DNA of 64,000 bases from JAWLHU01 sp049325315 (GCA_049325315.1 JBMONB010000009.1:1-64000); one strand, 5' to 3'. Shown: positions 24,249 through 32,789, counted from the stretch's first letter. A program made the numbers and translations. Notes: generated from the letters alone by a model not told the origin.

Positions 24249-24917
24249 CTAGAGAATCCGCCCATCCTCCATCTGGCAGACCCGGTCGCAGGCCTGCCCC
24301 ACCACCGGGTCATGGGTGACCACGATAAATGTCTGACCACGTTCCCGGCAGAGCCGCCGGAGCAGGTGGAGCAGGTGTCGGGCCATCTGGGTGTCCAGCG
24401 AGCCGGTCGGCTCATCGGCCAGCACCAGCGCCGGGTTGTTGATCAGCGCCCGGGCGATGGCCACCCGCTGCTGCTGCCCGCCCGAGAGCTGGCCGGGCAG
24501 GTGGTGCAGCCGGTCTCCCAGCCCCACCGCCTCCAGCATTGCCCGAGCGCGGGCCCGGGCCTCCCCGTCCCGCGGTCGTGGGCGTAGATAGCGGAGCGGC
24601 AGGGCCACATTCTCCAGGGCGGTCAGGGTGGGGACCAGGTTGTGGACCTGGAAGACAAAGCCCAGCTTCGACAGGCGCAAGGCGGGGAGCGCCCGGTCCG
24701 GAAGCCGGGTCACCTCCACCCCGTCTATGCAGACCCGCCCGGCGTCGGGCCGGTCCAGGCAGCCCAGCATGTGCATGAGCGTCGACTTCCCGCTGCCCGA
24801 GCGCCCCATGATCCCCACGATCTCGCCCCGCCGGACCGCCAGGCTGGCGCCGTCCAGCGCACGAATGCCCATGGGGTAGAGCTTGGTCAGCCCCTCTGCT
24901 TCCACCAGCAGACTCAC
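24249..24917 (-). CDS. MacB/LolD-type ABC transporter ATP-binding protein
   Basis: A 222-residue ATPase with Walker A GRSGSGKST, the Q-loop in FVFQVHNLVPTLTALENVALPL, signature LSGGQQQRVAIARAL, Walker B ALVLADEPTGSLD and the switch His in VVTHD. The ENVALPL segment and short length are typical of the MacB/LolD/FtsE branch, which works by mechanotransmission. It follows its permease gene by 12 bases. No membrane-fusion protein is encoded nearby, as is usual in Gram-positive-type cells. Possible cargo includes lipoproteins, peptides or antimicrobials. It is unlinked to the RiPP cluster, 12 kb away. Confidence 0.9.
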   Translation of the reverse strand: MSLLVEAEGLTKLYPMGIRALDGASLAVRRGEIVGIMGRSGSGKSTLMHMLGCLDRPDAGRVCIDGVEVTRLPDRALPALRLSKLGFVFQVHNLVPTLTALENVALPLRYLRPRPRDGEARARARAMLEAVGLGDRLHHLPGQLSGGQQQRVAIARALINNPALVLADEPTGSLDTQMARHLLHLLRRLCRERGQTFIVVTHDPVVGQACDRVCQMEDGRIL

Positions 24918-24929
24918 AGAACCGCCCCC

Positions 24930-26093
24930 CTACAGCGCTCGCAGTGATGCCACCGGGTCCATGTTGGCCGCCCGCCAGGCGGGCACCAGGCCCGCCAGGG
25001 CCCCCAGAAGGGTGGCAAAGAGGAGACCGCCTGCCACCAACCGCCCTGTGACCAGAAAGACTGGGGTACCGTGCGCCGCGGTGTACAGGTTCATCGCCGT
25101 GGTGAGGGCGGCGCCCAGGGCCAGCCCCAGCAGGCCGCCCAGCAGGCCGATGATCACCGACTCGGCCATGAACTCCCGGAGAATGTCCCAGCGGCTCGCC
25201 CCGATCGCCTTCTTGATACCGATCTCACGGGTCCGCTCCCCCACGGCGATAAACATGGTGTTGATCACCGAGAGCGCCCCCACCACCACCGCAATGGCCG
25301 CCGAGCCCAGAATGGCGGTGTTCAGGAGCGTCGAGGCCTGGCTGGTCGCCTTGGCCATCTGCTCCGGCGAGTGGAGCAGGTAGCCCTTCTGGAGCCGGTT
25401 GGCCAGCTCGTCGGTGATCCAGTTGCCGTGGGCGGGGTCAACCAGGGCGTATGCGTTGGTCCAGAAGGTCTCCACCCCCAGGGCCCGCAGGAGCGGGGAT
25501 GTGTCGAGCATCAGGTCCCGGGCATCCTCCTGGGGCACCAGGACCCAGCCGTCGGGCAGGGAGAGCGTCTCCTTCAGCACCCCCACGACCCGGAAGCGCA
25601 CATCTCTGGCCTCCAGCGTGTCGCCCACCTTCAGCTTCATCTTGTGCGCCGCAGCGCTGCCCAGCACCGCCACCCTCTCCTCCCCCGGCCGCCACCAGGA
25701 GCCCCCGGCCAGGTCGAGCCGGGCCTCATGCCCGCCCAGAAGCTGGGCGCGGGCGAAGTTGGGCAGGTGGATCCCGACCAGCAGGCGGGGCGCCAGCTCC
25801 AGCCCGGCGGTCTCATCGAGCGGCAGCATGATCTGGGTCTCGACGTGGCGGACCCCTGGCGTGGCCCGAATCACCTCAATATCGCCCGGCCGCAGCAGGT
25901 TGAGCCGAACCATGCCGCCCGTGGAGTGAACCGCGATCCGCCGGCTGAAGTAGGCCTCGCCCCCGTGGAGAACCCGGTTAAATTTCTCTGCCATGGCCCC
26001 CATGATCGTAAAGGCCAGAATCCCCACGGCGATGCCAAGAATGGTCAGCCCGGTCCGCAGGCGGCGCCGGTACAGGTTGCGCAGGATCTCCAC
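24930..26093 (-). CDS. MacB/FtsX-type ABC transporter permease
   Basis: A 387-residue permease. TM1 is at residues about 17-38 (GLTILGIAVGILAFTIMGAMA). A large extracytoplasmic MacB-PCD-type domain spans about 45-255, and three C-terminal TM helices form the FtsX domain (ILGSAAIAVVVGALSVINTMFIAVGERTREIGIKKAIGASRWDILREF). The REIGIKKAIGA coupling motif is standard. Together with the downstream ATPase it forms a complete type VII ABC system. Confidence 0.9.
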   Translation of the reverse strand: MEILRNLYRRRLRTGLTILGIAVGILAFTIMGAMAEKFNRVLHGGEAYFSRRIAVHSTGGMVRLNLLRPGDIEVIRATPGVRHVETQIMLPLDETAGLELAPRLLVGIHLPNFARAQLLGGHEARLDLAGGSWWRPGEERVAVLGSAAAHKMKLKVGDTLEARDVRFRVVGVLKETLSLPDGWVLVPQEDARDLMLDTSPLLRALGVETFWTNAYALVDPAHGNWITDELANRLQKGYLLHSPEQMAKATSQASTLLNTAILGSAAIAVVVGALSVINTMFIAVGERTREIGIKKAIGASRWDILREFMAESVIIGLLGGLLGLALGAALTTAMNLYTAAHGTPVFLVTGRLVAGGLLFATLLGALAGLVPAWRAANMDPVASLRAL

Positions 26094-26218
26094 GGCAACT
26101 GGTTCCTCCCCAGGAGCATCTCGCCACTAGTCTGCCCCGGTTCGTGGAATCTCACCCAGCAGGAAGAGGCGAATGGAAAGACGAAACGGATAGGGTGGAT
26201 CAATAGGAGGCGATTCGA

Positions 26219-27037
26219 ATGGAACTCAGGAGGGGCAGCGAGCTCTCTCCGGCTCAGTTGACCGAGGCGTGGAACCTGGGCTACACAGGGTACTTCGTGC
26301 CGATCTACTTCACCGAAGCACAGCTGTCGCAATGGATGGAGGCCGGCAGCTTTGACCTGTCACGCTCCCTGATTCTAATGGATGGCCTGACGCCCGCCGG
26401 CTTCTCCTTTCTGGGCGTGCGGGGCCGGCGCGGCTGGATCGGTGGCTTCGGCATCGCGCCCGATTACCGGGGGCGCGGGTTGGCCGCCCAGCTCTTCCAG
26501 CAGCATGTCGACCTCTGCCGGGAGGAGGGGTTGGAGAGCGTCCAGCTGGAGGTGCTGGTGGAGAACTGGGCCCAGCGGGTCTACTCGCGGGCAGGGTTCC
26601 GCATCACCCGCCGGCTCTGCATCTTGCAGGGGACACTGCCCCGCCCGGAGAGCCGGGCGCCTGTGCACCAGGGGGATGCTGCCCGGCTGCTCGCGCACAG
26701 CCCCAGGCTGCATGGGCAATTCCCCCCGGTCTGGCAGCGGGAGGCCTCGTCGCTGAACGTCTCCATGCCAGCCCAGACCGACGGGCTCTACGCCGGTCCG
26801 GCGGAGGAGCCCACCGGGTACGTGCTCTTCCAGGCAGCCCCCGACCGGGTCCGCATTCTGGATGCCGCCGGCGGTGAGGCTGCGGCCCACGCCCTGGTGC
26901 AGGGCCTGGCCGCCCGATTCCCGGAGACGGTGGTCTCCCTGGTCAATGAGCCCGAGGGCAGCCCGTTCTGCCGGGCCCTCCTTGCCGCGGGCTGCTCGGA
27001 GGTCCGCGCCCAGTGGGAGATGCTCTGGAACCGATAA
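26219..27037 (+). CDS. GNAT family N-acetyltransferase
   Basis: A 272-residue protein. An N-terminal GNAT domain holds the acetyl-CoA loop GFGIAPDYRGRGLAAQLFQQ and the segment VLVENWAQRVYSRAGF. The second half (about 150-270) looks like a degenerate second GNAT domain (VRILDAAGGEAAAHALVQGLAARF). The ATG has AGGAGG 8 bases upstream. It is transcribed alone, divergent from the ABC permease, with its own terminator. The acyl acceptor is unknown. Confidence 0.85.
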   Translation: MELRRGSELSPAQLTEAWNLGYTGYFVPIYFTEAQLSQWMEAGSFDLSRSLILMDGLTPAGFSFLGVRGRRGWIGGFGIAPDYRGRGLAAQLFQQHVDLCREEGLESVQLEVLVENWAQRVYSRAGFRITRRLCILQGTLPRPESRAPVHQGDAARLLAHSPRLHGQFPPVWQREASSLNVSMPAQTDGLYAGPAEEPTGYVLFQAAPDRVRILDAAGGEAAAHALVQGLAARFPETVVSLVNEPEGSPFCRALLAAGCSEVRAQWEMLWNR

Positions 27038-27042
27038 GAAAA

Positions 27043-27075
27043 GGGGACCACCCCACACACGGGGCGGTCCCTCTG
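27043..27075 (+). terminator. Terminator after the GNAT gene (convergent)
   Basis: Stem GGGGACCACCCC / GGGGCGGTCCCT with an ACACAC loop between two convergent genes; CTCTGCATCTT follows on the plus strand. Confidence 0.7.
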
Positions 27076-27079
27076 CATC

Positions 27080-27298
27080 TTACTTGCTGAAAACGAGGTC
27101 GGTGACACCTGCCTTCAAATACCGGGGAGACGGATGGCTGATGCGGACCATGTACCTGGCCACATCGGTATCGCTCAGGGTGCGAAGCGGGGCGCCAAAG
27201 TACCCCTCCAACTCCTCAGTCCGGGTATCACGGAAGTGCTGAACCTCATCGACAGGAACCTCGTGCTCCCAGCCGACCTCGATGGTGCGGCGGATCAT
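27080..27298 (-). CDS. Small protein of unknown function (72 aa)
   Basis: An isolated 72-residue frame with ATG and AGAGGTG upstream, between a terminator and an intergenic gap. The protein is acidic and soluble (WEHEVPVDEVQHFRDTRTEELEGYFG), with an ordered-looking C-terminal half RYMVRISHPSPRYLKAGVTDLVF. No signal or membrane segment is present. I do not recognise a family. Its position, with no overlapping better candidate, supports a real gene. Confidence 0.65.
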   Translation of the reverse strand: MIRRTIEVGWEHEVPVDEVQHFRDTRTEELEGYFGAPLRTLSDTDVARYMVRISHPSPRYLKAGVTDLVFSK

Positions 27299-27399
27299 AG
27301 GGTGGACACCTCTCTAGCTACGTATAGACTTTGTGACTATGCGAACAAGGCTTGCTCCGTTTCTATATGCTACAGAGGTTGGCAGATCCCGTCAATAGT

Positions 27400-27429
27400 G
27401 GGGCCGATTCCGTTTTGGAATCGGCCCCA
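27400..27429 (-). terminator. Terminator of the nagR-nagA-nagB operon
   Basis: Perfect 12-bp stem GGGGCCGATTCC / GGAATCGGCCCC with a GTTTT loop, 11 bases after the nagB stop on the minus strand. Confidence 0.8.
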
Positions 27430-27439
27430 TAACTTCTGC

Positions 27440-28165
27440 TTACGCCCTGATCTGCGCTGCAGCCTCCTTATCGAGCAGCACGGTCACATCCGGATGGGTC
27501 TGCAGGGCGGTAACCGGCACCGCTGTGTCGGGCTCCCCCTCCACCATCTCCCGAACCACCCCGGCCTTTGCGGTCCCCGAGGCCAGCAGCAGGATCCGGC
27601 GGGCCGTCAGAATCGTGCCGATGCCCATGGTGAGGGCGTGTGTGGGCACCTCCTCCAGGCTGTTGAAGAACCGGGCGTTGGCCTGCCGGGTCCGATCTGT
27701 CAGGGCCACCTTGCGGGTTCGGGAGTCCCACGGGGTGCCCGGCTCATTGAAGCCAATGTGCCCGTTGTGGCCGACCCCGAGCACCACAAGATCGAGCCCT
27801 CCGGCGGCCTGAACCGCCTCCTCATACCGGCGGCACTCTGCCACCGGGTCGGCGGTCATACCGTCGGGGATCGCGCAGTTCTCCGGTCGCAGATCGGTCC
27901 GGTCGTAAAGGTGGCGCTTCATAAAGGAGTAGTAGCTCTCGGGATGATCCTGAGGCAGCCCGAGGTATTCGTCGAGGTTGAAGGTCCGGACCCGGGCCAG
28001 GGATACCCCGGACTCCACCAGGGCGTTGTAAAACCCCTCCGGAGTTGATCCGGTAGGCAGCCCCAGCACAGCGTCGGGCTTTGCGCGGACCAGCTCCGCC
28101 ACAATCGCCGCCGCTCGCCGGGAGAGGTTGGTGTAGTCTGGGTGTACTTCGATCTGCATCGTCAT
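27440..28165 (-). CDS. nagB: Glucosamine-6-phosphate deaminase
   Basis: A 241-residue NagB. LGLPTGSTPEGFY binds the substrate phosphate, the catalytic Asp lies in FNLDEYLGL, and GVGHNGHIGFNEPG is the family signature. It converts glucosamine-6-P to fructose-6-P and ammonia. The short length matches the monomeric Bacillus-type enzyme lacking the allosteric GlcNAc-6-P site of E. coli NagB. The ATG at 28165 is preceded by CGGAGGTAG, where TAG is the nagA stop, so the two are coupled (4-base gap). Confidence 0.95.
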   Translation of the reverse strand: MTMQIEVHPDYTNLSRRAAAIVAELVRAKPDAVLGLPTGSTPEGFYNALVESGVSLARVRTFNLDEYLGLPQDHPESYYSFMKRHLYDRTDLRPENCAIPDGMTADPVAECRRYEEAVQAAGGLDLVVLGVGHNGHIGFNEPGTPWDSRTRKVALTDRTRQANARFFNSLEEVPTHALTMGIGTILTARRILLLASGTAKAGVVREMVEGEPDTAVPVTALQTHPDVTVLLDKEAAAQIRA

Positions 28166-28169
28166 CGGG

Positions 28170-29330
28170 CTACCTCCGATCATGAACAACCTCGCCCTCC
28201 ACTATGGTTGTCAGGACCCCCAGGTCTTTATCGAGTAGGAGCAGGTCGGCATCTTTGCCCGGCGCCAACGAGCCCTTGCGGTGATCGAGCCGGTGCTTTC
28301 GAGCCGGATGCAGCGCGGCCATCGACACGGCGGTGGGGAGATCCACCCCGGCGAAGTGGACCATGTTCTGCACGGCTCTCTCCATGGTCAGCACCGATCC
28401 GGCCAGGGTTCCATCTTCCAGGCGGACGGCCCCGTCCCGCACGACCGCCCGGAGGCCGCCCAGCAGGTACTCGCCCTCGCCCAGGCCCGCCGCCCGCATG
28501 GCGTCGGTGATCAGCATAAACCGCCCGGCGCCGCCTGCCCTCACCGCCAGCGCCACAGCCGCCGGGTGCACGTGAATCCCATCGGCGATAATCTCCACGG
28601 TGAGCCCGGGCAGGCTCAGCGCCCCACCTACCGTGCCCGGCTCCCGGTGGTGGAGTCCCCGCATGGCGTTAAACAGGTGGGTCACATGGCTCAAGCCAGC
28701 CGCCGCCGCCGCCTCCAACCGGGCGTAGGTGCACTCGGTATGGCCGGCGCTGACCACGGCGCCGCGGGAGGCCAGGTGGCGAATGGCCGCCATTGCCCCC
28801 TCCACCTCGGGGGCGAGCGTCACGTGCCAGCGGTCGTCGGGGCTCCCCTCGGCCAGCCAGCGGTCGATTTCGGCGACCGAAGCGGGCCGCACGAACCGCT
28901 CATCCTGCGCCCCCTTGATCGCCGGGTTGATGAACGGGCCCTCCACGTGAAAGCCCAGGATCCGGGAGCCTCGCCGCGGCGCGGCTTTGACCGCCCGGAT
29001 CGCCCGGAGGATCGCCTCCTCCGAATCGGTCAGCGTCGTGGCCAGCAGGCCGGTGGTGCCATATTGGGCGTGGGTGGCGGTGATCGCTGCCACCGCCTCC
29101 GGGTGGCCATCCATAAAGTCGCCGCCGCCGCCACCGTGCACATGCAGATCGATATAGCCGGGGGCGATGTAGCCCCCCTCCAGGGTCCAGGTGTCGCGGG
29201 GGTCATGCTCCGGGGCCGCCTCCTCCTCCAGGTCCCACGTGCCGGCAATCCTGCCGCCCTCATAGGCGAGCAGACCGTTCGGCACGATGCGGTCCGGAAG
29301 GATCAGCGCACCCTGTACCCAGCGCCTCAT
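28170..29330 (-). CDS. nagA: N-acetylglucosamine-6-phosphate deacetylase
   Basis: A 386-residue amidohydrolase-superfamily enzyme. Metal and substrate motifs are YIDLHVHGGGGGDFMDG, GFHVEGPFINPAIKGAQDERF, VSAGHTECT, VTHLFNAMRGLHHREPG and the catalytic Asp in MLITDAMRAAG. It deacetylates GlcNAc-6-P to glucosamine-6-P for NagB. It starts 4 bases after the nagR stop. Confidence 0.95.
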   Translation of the reverse strand: MRRWVQGALILPDRIVPNGLLAYEGGRIAGTWDLEEEAAPEHDPRDTWTLEGGYIAPGYIDLHVHGGGGGDFMDGHPEAVAAITATHAQYGTTGLLATTLTDSEEAILRAIRAVKAAPRRGSRILGFHVEGPFINPAIKGAQDERFVRPASVAEIDRWLAEGSPDDRWHVTLAPEVEGAMAAIRHLASRGAVVSAGHTECTYARLEAAAAAGLSHVTHLFNAMRGLHHREPGTVGGALSLPGLTVEIIADGIHVHPAAVALAVRAGGAGRFMLITDAMRAAGLGEGEYLLGGLRAVVRDGAVRLEDGTLAGSVLTMERAVQNMVHFAGVDLPTAVSMAALHPARKHRLDHRKGSLAPGKDADLLLLDKDLGVLTTIVEGEVVHDRR

Positions 29331-29334
29331 GGGA

Positions 29335-30123
29335 TCATCCTCCTGCCAGCGGGCTCCCCTCCGGGCCGGAAAGACCCGGGGCCTGGGAGATCAGTTCGGT
29401 CACAAAGCGGTACCGGTCACCACGGTAGTAAGAGCGAACCATCTCCACCGGGCGGTCGTTCTGACCTCGGGAGATGCGTTCCATCAGCATCAGGGGTGTC
29501 CCCTCGCGGACGTGCAGCCGCTCGGCCAGGTGGGGGTTGGCCGGAATCGCCTCCAGCGACTGTGTCGCCCGGACGAGCCAGACCCCGTACTCCAGCCGCA
29601 GGATTTCATAGAGCGAGCGGTGCGCCACATCGTGCGAGAGCAGTCCGGGGAAGGCGGCGACATCGAGGTGGGAGATCTCCAGGGCCACCGGCTCGGCGCC
29701 GGCCAGGCGGAGCCGCTCCAGCCGGTAGACAGGGGCCGTCTCGGAGAGGGAGAGCGCCTGCGCCACCTTTCTCCCGGCGGGCGCCTCACCCGCTGAGAGC
29801 ACCCGGGAGCCGGCCTCGAGCCCCCGCCGCCGCATATCTTCGGTGAAGCTGGTCAACATGGCCAGGGGCTGCTCGAACTTGGGCGTGGCAACAAAGGTTC
29901 CCTTGCCCTGGATCCGCACCAGATAGCCCTGGGTCTCCAACTCCACCAGCGCCTGGCGGGCGGTCATACGGCTAACGCCAAACCGCTCGGTCAGCTCGCG
30001 CTCCGAGTCCACCCGGTCGCCGGGCTTCAACTGTCCGCTCTCAATCTGTTCCATCAGCCGGGTCTTGATCTGGTAGTAGAGCGGAACCGGCAACCGCTTC
30101 TGAAAATCGTCCAGCCTGGTCAC
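29335..30123 (-). CDS. nagR: GntR/HutC-family repressor of the nag operon
   Basis: A 262-residue regulator. The winged HTH (about 10-80: LMEQIESGQLKPGDRVDSERELTERFGVSRMTARQALVELETQGYL) is followed by a UTRA effector domain (about 95-245) of the type that binds glucosamine-6-P or GlcNAc-6-P in NagR/YvoA. It is the first gene of nagR-nagA-nagB, and a dre-like operator lies about 45 bases upstream of its start, so autoregulation is expected. Confidence 0.92.
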   Translation of the reverse strand: MTRLDDFQKRLPVPLYYQIKTRLMEQIESGQLKPGDRVDSERELTERFGVSRMTARQALVELETQGYLVRIQGKGTFVATPKFEQPLAMLTSFTEDMRRRGLEAGSRVLSAGEAPAGRKVAQALSLSETAPVYRLERLRLAGAEPVALEISHLDVAAFPGLLSHDVAHRSLYEILRLEYGVWLVRATQSLEAIPANPHLAERLHVREGTPLMLMERISRGQNDRPVEMVRSYYRGDRYRFVTELISQAPGLSGPEGSPLAGG

Positions 30124-30166
30124 CTCCAGGGGATCGGCTACCTCTATGGTAACAGGTCAGTGGTCA

Positions 30167-30182
30167 GGTTGTCTATACCACC
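30167..30182. promoter_or_regulatory. NagR (dre-type) operator
   Basis: On the minus strand GGTGGTATAGACAACC, an imperfect 16-bp palindrome. It closely fits the DasR/NagR consensus, whose core is TGGTCTAGACCA. It lies 44 bases upstream of the nagR ATG, in a position to repress the operon until amino-sugar phosphate accumulates. The assignment rests on consensus knowledge. Confidence 0.75.
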
Positions 30183-30319
30183 TCTCCACCTATCCAGCAC
30201 GGAAAAACGGGAAAGGGAAAGAAAACCGGCACAGAGTTAGAACCAAATTCTGGTAAAATACGTTATAGGAGACGAGAGGGGTTCTACGCTGGGGGAGTTA
30301 CGGGGGGAGGGGACCATCC

Positions 30320-30676
30320 ATGCAGACACTGCACAAGGCCCTGGGGCTGATCGGTATCCGGGCCGGAGAGAAGGGGAATGGGCGGCCCAACTACCAACAG
30401 TTGATGCGAGAGGCGCTTGACCGGGTGGCGACCGCGGAGCGTATGCTGCGGGAGGCTGGCTCACTGGAGCAGCTCGACCTGGCTCGCTCGGCGCACCAGT
30501 CGGCTCAGGCCGAGGTACAACAGGTGATCCGGGCCGCCAAGCGGGAGCGGGGCATCGCCCTGCGCCCCATCGCCGAAACCGAGGAACTGCACCGGAAACT
30601 GCGGGACCTCATGCACGGCCAGAAGAGCCAGGAGCGACCCTCACGCCGCCGGGGAGGCACGGGTCGGGCCGGGTAG
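30320..30676 (+). CDS. Small helical protein of unknown function (118 aa)
   Basis: ATG preceded by GGGAGGGG. Residues about 24-95 are strongly helical and charged (YQQLMREALDRVATAERMLREAG, LDLARSAHQSAQAEVQQVIRAAKRERG), probably a coiled coil or two-helix hairpin. The tail is basic (SRRRGGTGRAG). No membrane segment is present. I recognise no family. It is transcribed divergently from nagR and has its own downstream hairpin, which supports a real monocistronic gene. Confidence 0.7.
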   Translation: MQTLHKALGLIGIRAGEKGNGRPNYQQLMREALDRVATAERMLREAGSLEQLDLARSAHQSAQAEVQQVIRAAKRERGIALRPIAETEELHRKLRDLMHGQKSQERPSRRRGGTGRAG

Positions 30677-30701
30677 CCGTCGGGGTCCTCCCGGCGCGGG
30701 C

Positions 30702-30745
30702 GATGCAGCATGGGCAGGTAGAAACCACTCATGCTGCATCGCTTT
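30702..30745 (+). terminator. Hairpin terminator after the 118-aa protein gene
   Basis: Perfect 10-bp stem GATGCAGCAT / ATGCTGCATC with a 19-base loop, followed by GCTTTGCTGCTT, between convergent genes. Confidence 0.7.
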
Positions 30746-30761
30746 GCTGCTTATCGTGGGA

Positions 30762-31754
30762 TTAGCTCTCTCCCGAATCCTTCCTGACTGGAAGCGGCAG
30801 CCGCTTCGCCCCTTCCTTGTGCCGGTCCGCCTTCTGCTGCGCCAGCATCGCAAGCCTGGCCGCCCCGACTACCCCTGCCTGAGGGCCGAGGTGGGCCCGC
30901 TTGAGCCGAATGGAGAGCGACCGGGGCCGGCACTCCCGGCTCGAGGCCTCCAGGAGCCGGTCCCACCAGTAGCCCAGACGTACAACCCCGCCGCCCAGAA
31001 TAATCACCTGCGGGTCGAAGGCCATCTGCAGGTTCATGAGGAAGAGGGCCAGGTCGGCGGTCCACTTGTCGATTCCCTTGCGGGCCGCATCCCGCCGGTC
31101 GCCGGCGCTCCTTTCCGCTGCGCCGATCACATCGCGAATACCGCGAAAGGCCTTGCCTCCCGCCAGCGCCTCGTTGGATCGCCGGGTCAGGGCCTTGGCA
31201 GAAACGTAGCGCTCCGCACAGCCAATGCCTCCGCAGTTGCAGGACTCACCCCCGGGATACAGCGCCATATGGCCCACCTCTCCGGCGCCCCAGCGGGCCC
31301 CGCGCCAGAGCTTGCCGCCGATCATGATCGCCCCGCCCACCCCGGTGCCCAGGGTGAGCATGAGAAAATCGGCGGTCCCCTTTCCCGCCCCGACCCAGGC
31401 CTCGCCGATGGCGGCGGCGTTCACGTCGTTGTCCACGACCACCGGCATCCCCAGGGTGCGGGCCATCTCGGGTCCGAGGTGCGTCCCGGTCCAGCCGGGG
31501 AGGTTGCCGCTGGCAAAGACCACATGGCCCCGACGGTGGTCGATCCGACCGGCGGAGCCGACACCGCACCCGGCCACCTGCGTGCCGGCCTTCTCCACCA
31601 GGGAGAGACCGAGCCGCCGCACCCGGTCGAGAATGGAGGCTGCCCCTTCAGAGGCGCAGGTGGGGGTTTCGCCATGGTGCAGAATGTTGCCGCGCTCATC
31701 TACAATGGCGCCCTTGATCCCGGTGCCGCCAATGTCGATGCCCAGGTAGACCAT
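30762..31754 (-). CDS. ROK-family sugar kinase (glucokinase-type)
   Basis: A 330-residue ROK protein. The phosphate-1 motif is GIDIGGTGIKGAIVD, the catalytic Asp lies in VVVDNDVNAAA, TLGTGVGGAI is the phosphate-2 motif, and GHMALYPGGESCNCGGIGCAE has the His and CxCGxxGCxE zinc ligands of ROK kinases. Glucose is the usual substrate of proteins this similar to GlkA/GlcK, but ROK kinases for GlcNAc or mannose look alike. The nag operon is 600 bases away. The ATG at 31754 has AAAGGAGG at ideal spacing; a GTG nine bases earlier overlaps that site. Confidence 0.9.
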   Translation of the reverse strand: MVYLGIDIGGTGIKGAIVDERGNILHHGETPTCASEGAASILDRVRRLGLSLVEKAGTQVAGCGVGSAGRIDHRRGHVVFASGNLPGWTGTHLGPEMARTLGMPVVVDNDVNAAAIGEAWVGAGKGTADFLMLTLGTGVGGAIMIGGKLWRGARWGAGEVGHMALYPGGESCNCGGIGCAERYVSAKALTRRSNEALAGGKAFRGIRDVIGAAERSAGDRRDAARKGIDKWTADLALFLMNLQMAFDPQVIILGGGVVRLGYWWDRLLEASSRECRPRSLSIRLKRAHLGPQAGVVGAARLAMLAQQKADRHKEGAKRLPLPVRKDSGES

Positions 31755-31895
31755 GGCTGCCACCTCCTTTCCTACGCAACTCCTTGTCCGACTTCGTCAT
31801 CTGCCTCGAAACGTCCTGCCCATTAGGATATCCGCATCGGTCGTCCTTTGGAAGACGATTAGCAGAAATGATCCGCCCTCCGAGATATCCCCGTG

Positions 31896-31968
31896 TTATC
31901 CACGGGCCTCTCGCGTTGTTCACAATGACTCTCCGGTTATCAACAGCGCTATCCACAGATTGTGCACA
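31896..31968 (+). promoter_or_regulatory. Cluster of five DnaA-box-like motifs
   Basis: Five 9-mers in one orientation: TTATCCACG (31896), TTGTTCACA (31916), TTATCAACA (31937), CTATCCACA (31949) and TTGTGCACA (31960). Each differs from the consensus TTATNCACA by one or two bases. Start-to-start distances of 20, 21, 12 and 11 bases are near multiples of the helical repeat, so bound proteins would lie on one face. The 223-base gap between ROK and GNAT genes holds nothing else recognisable. No dnaA, dnaN or AT-rich unwinding region is nearby, so a DnaA-titrating or regulatory site is more likely than oriC. Confidence 0.6.
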
Positions 31969-31977
31969 AAATCCCCT

Positions 31978-32784
31978 CTAAAGCGGGGATAACCGCTTCG
32001 CCGGCGTCGAGGGCAGCCATAAGGACCGCTCATAGGCAGGGCGGAAGGAGAGCTGAAACCGGCAAAGGCGCTCCACCGGTGAATCCGCCTCGGTCTGGAG
32101 GGTGGCCACCAGGCCACCGCCGCGGCGCCCGTCTGCCAGGCGGCGGAGCAGGGTGGCCCGCTCAGCGCCCCGTCGCCTGTAGGCAGGGAGAACCGCCCCG
32201 GCATAGAGGCCGACGATGGGCCCCTGCCGCCAGGCGAGGCCGGTGCCTATGGGCCGGTCGTCGAGCCAGGCCAGGTAGTGCCTGGCCTCACCCGCCAGGT
32301 TGGTCCAGGCAGCCCGGAGTCCCCCGCTCAGCGGGTCGGGGACCTCATAGGCCTCTGCCAGCAGGCGCCCCCAGCGCTCCAGGTCGGTGGTCACGGTGAC
32401 AGCGGGCAGGCCCGGGTCGGGCTCCGGCAGCACCAGGTCCAGCGGCCGGACCAAGACTGTCTGGCGCAGGGCCGGTCGCCAGCCCAGCTCGGTGAGCCGC
32501 TGCTCCAGCGCCGCCACGTCGCCGGAGAGGGGCGAGAGGAAGAGCGCCGGAGGGCGCTCCCGGGCCGCCAGCACCACCCGCCCCACCTCGAGCAGCGCCT
32601 CCAGCCGCCCGGGCGGGGTGTTCCGGAGAAGGATGCAGTTGAGCATGGTCAGCGGGCTGACCGGGTTGGCGAGCACGGTGGCTCCCGCCAGCCGCGTCAC
32701 CTGCCCCCCGCCGCCGGCCGACGCCATGCAGGCCAGCCAGTGGGCCTCCAGGCTCTCCACGTCCCACACCTTCGATTCCGCCAC
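31978..32784 (-). CDS. GNAT family N-acetyltransferase
   Basis: A 268-residue protein. The first half is variable; the C-terminal GNAT domain has GLAWRQGPIVGLYAGAVLPAYRRRGAERATLLRRL, the acetyl-CoA-binding pattern, and a final RLCRFQLSFRPAYERSLWL. I start it at the GTG at 32784, 5 bases after the ferredoxin stop; upstream in-frame codons lie inside the ferredoxin gene. It is the last gene of an ABC ATPase-ferredoxin-GNAT operon. The acceptor is unknown. Confidence 0.8.
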   Translation of the reverse strand: MAESKVWDVESLEAHWLACMASAGGGGQVTRLAGATVLANPVSPLTMLNCILLRNTPPGRLEALLEVGRVVLAARERPPALFLSPLSGDVAALEQRLTELGWRPALRQTVLVRPLDLVLPEPDPGLPAVTVTTDLERWGRLLAEAYEVPDPLSGGLRAAWTNLAGEARHYLAWLDDRPIGTGLAWRQGPIVGLYAGAVLPAYRRRGAERATLLRRLADGRRGGGLVATLQTEADSPVERLCRFQLSFRPAYERSLWLPSTPAKRLSPL

Positions 32785-32789
32785 CCTTC

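Noticed and set aside
24249..26093. MacB-like exporter as the RiPP exporter
   Set aside because: It is 12 kb from the cluster, separated by unrelated operons on both strands, and has its own terminator.
31896..31968. Chromosomal origin oriC
   Set aside because: The DnaA-like boxes are good, but no dnaA, dnaN, rpmH, gyrB or AT-rich unwinding element lies nearby.
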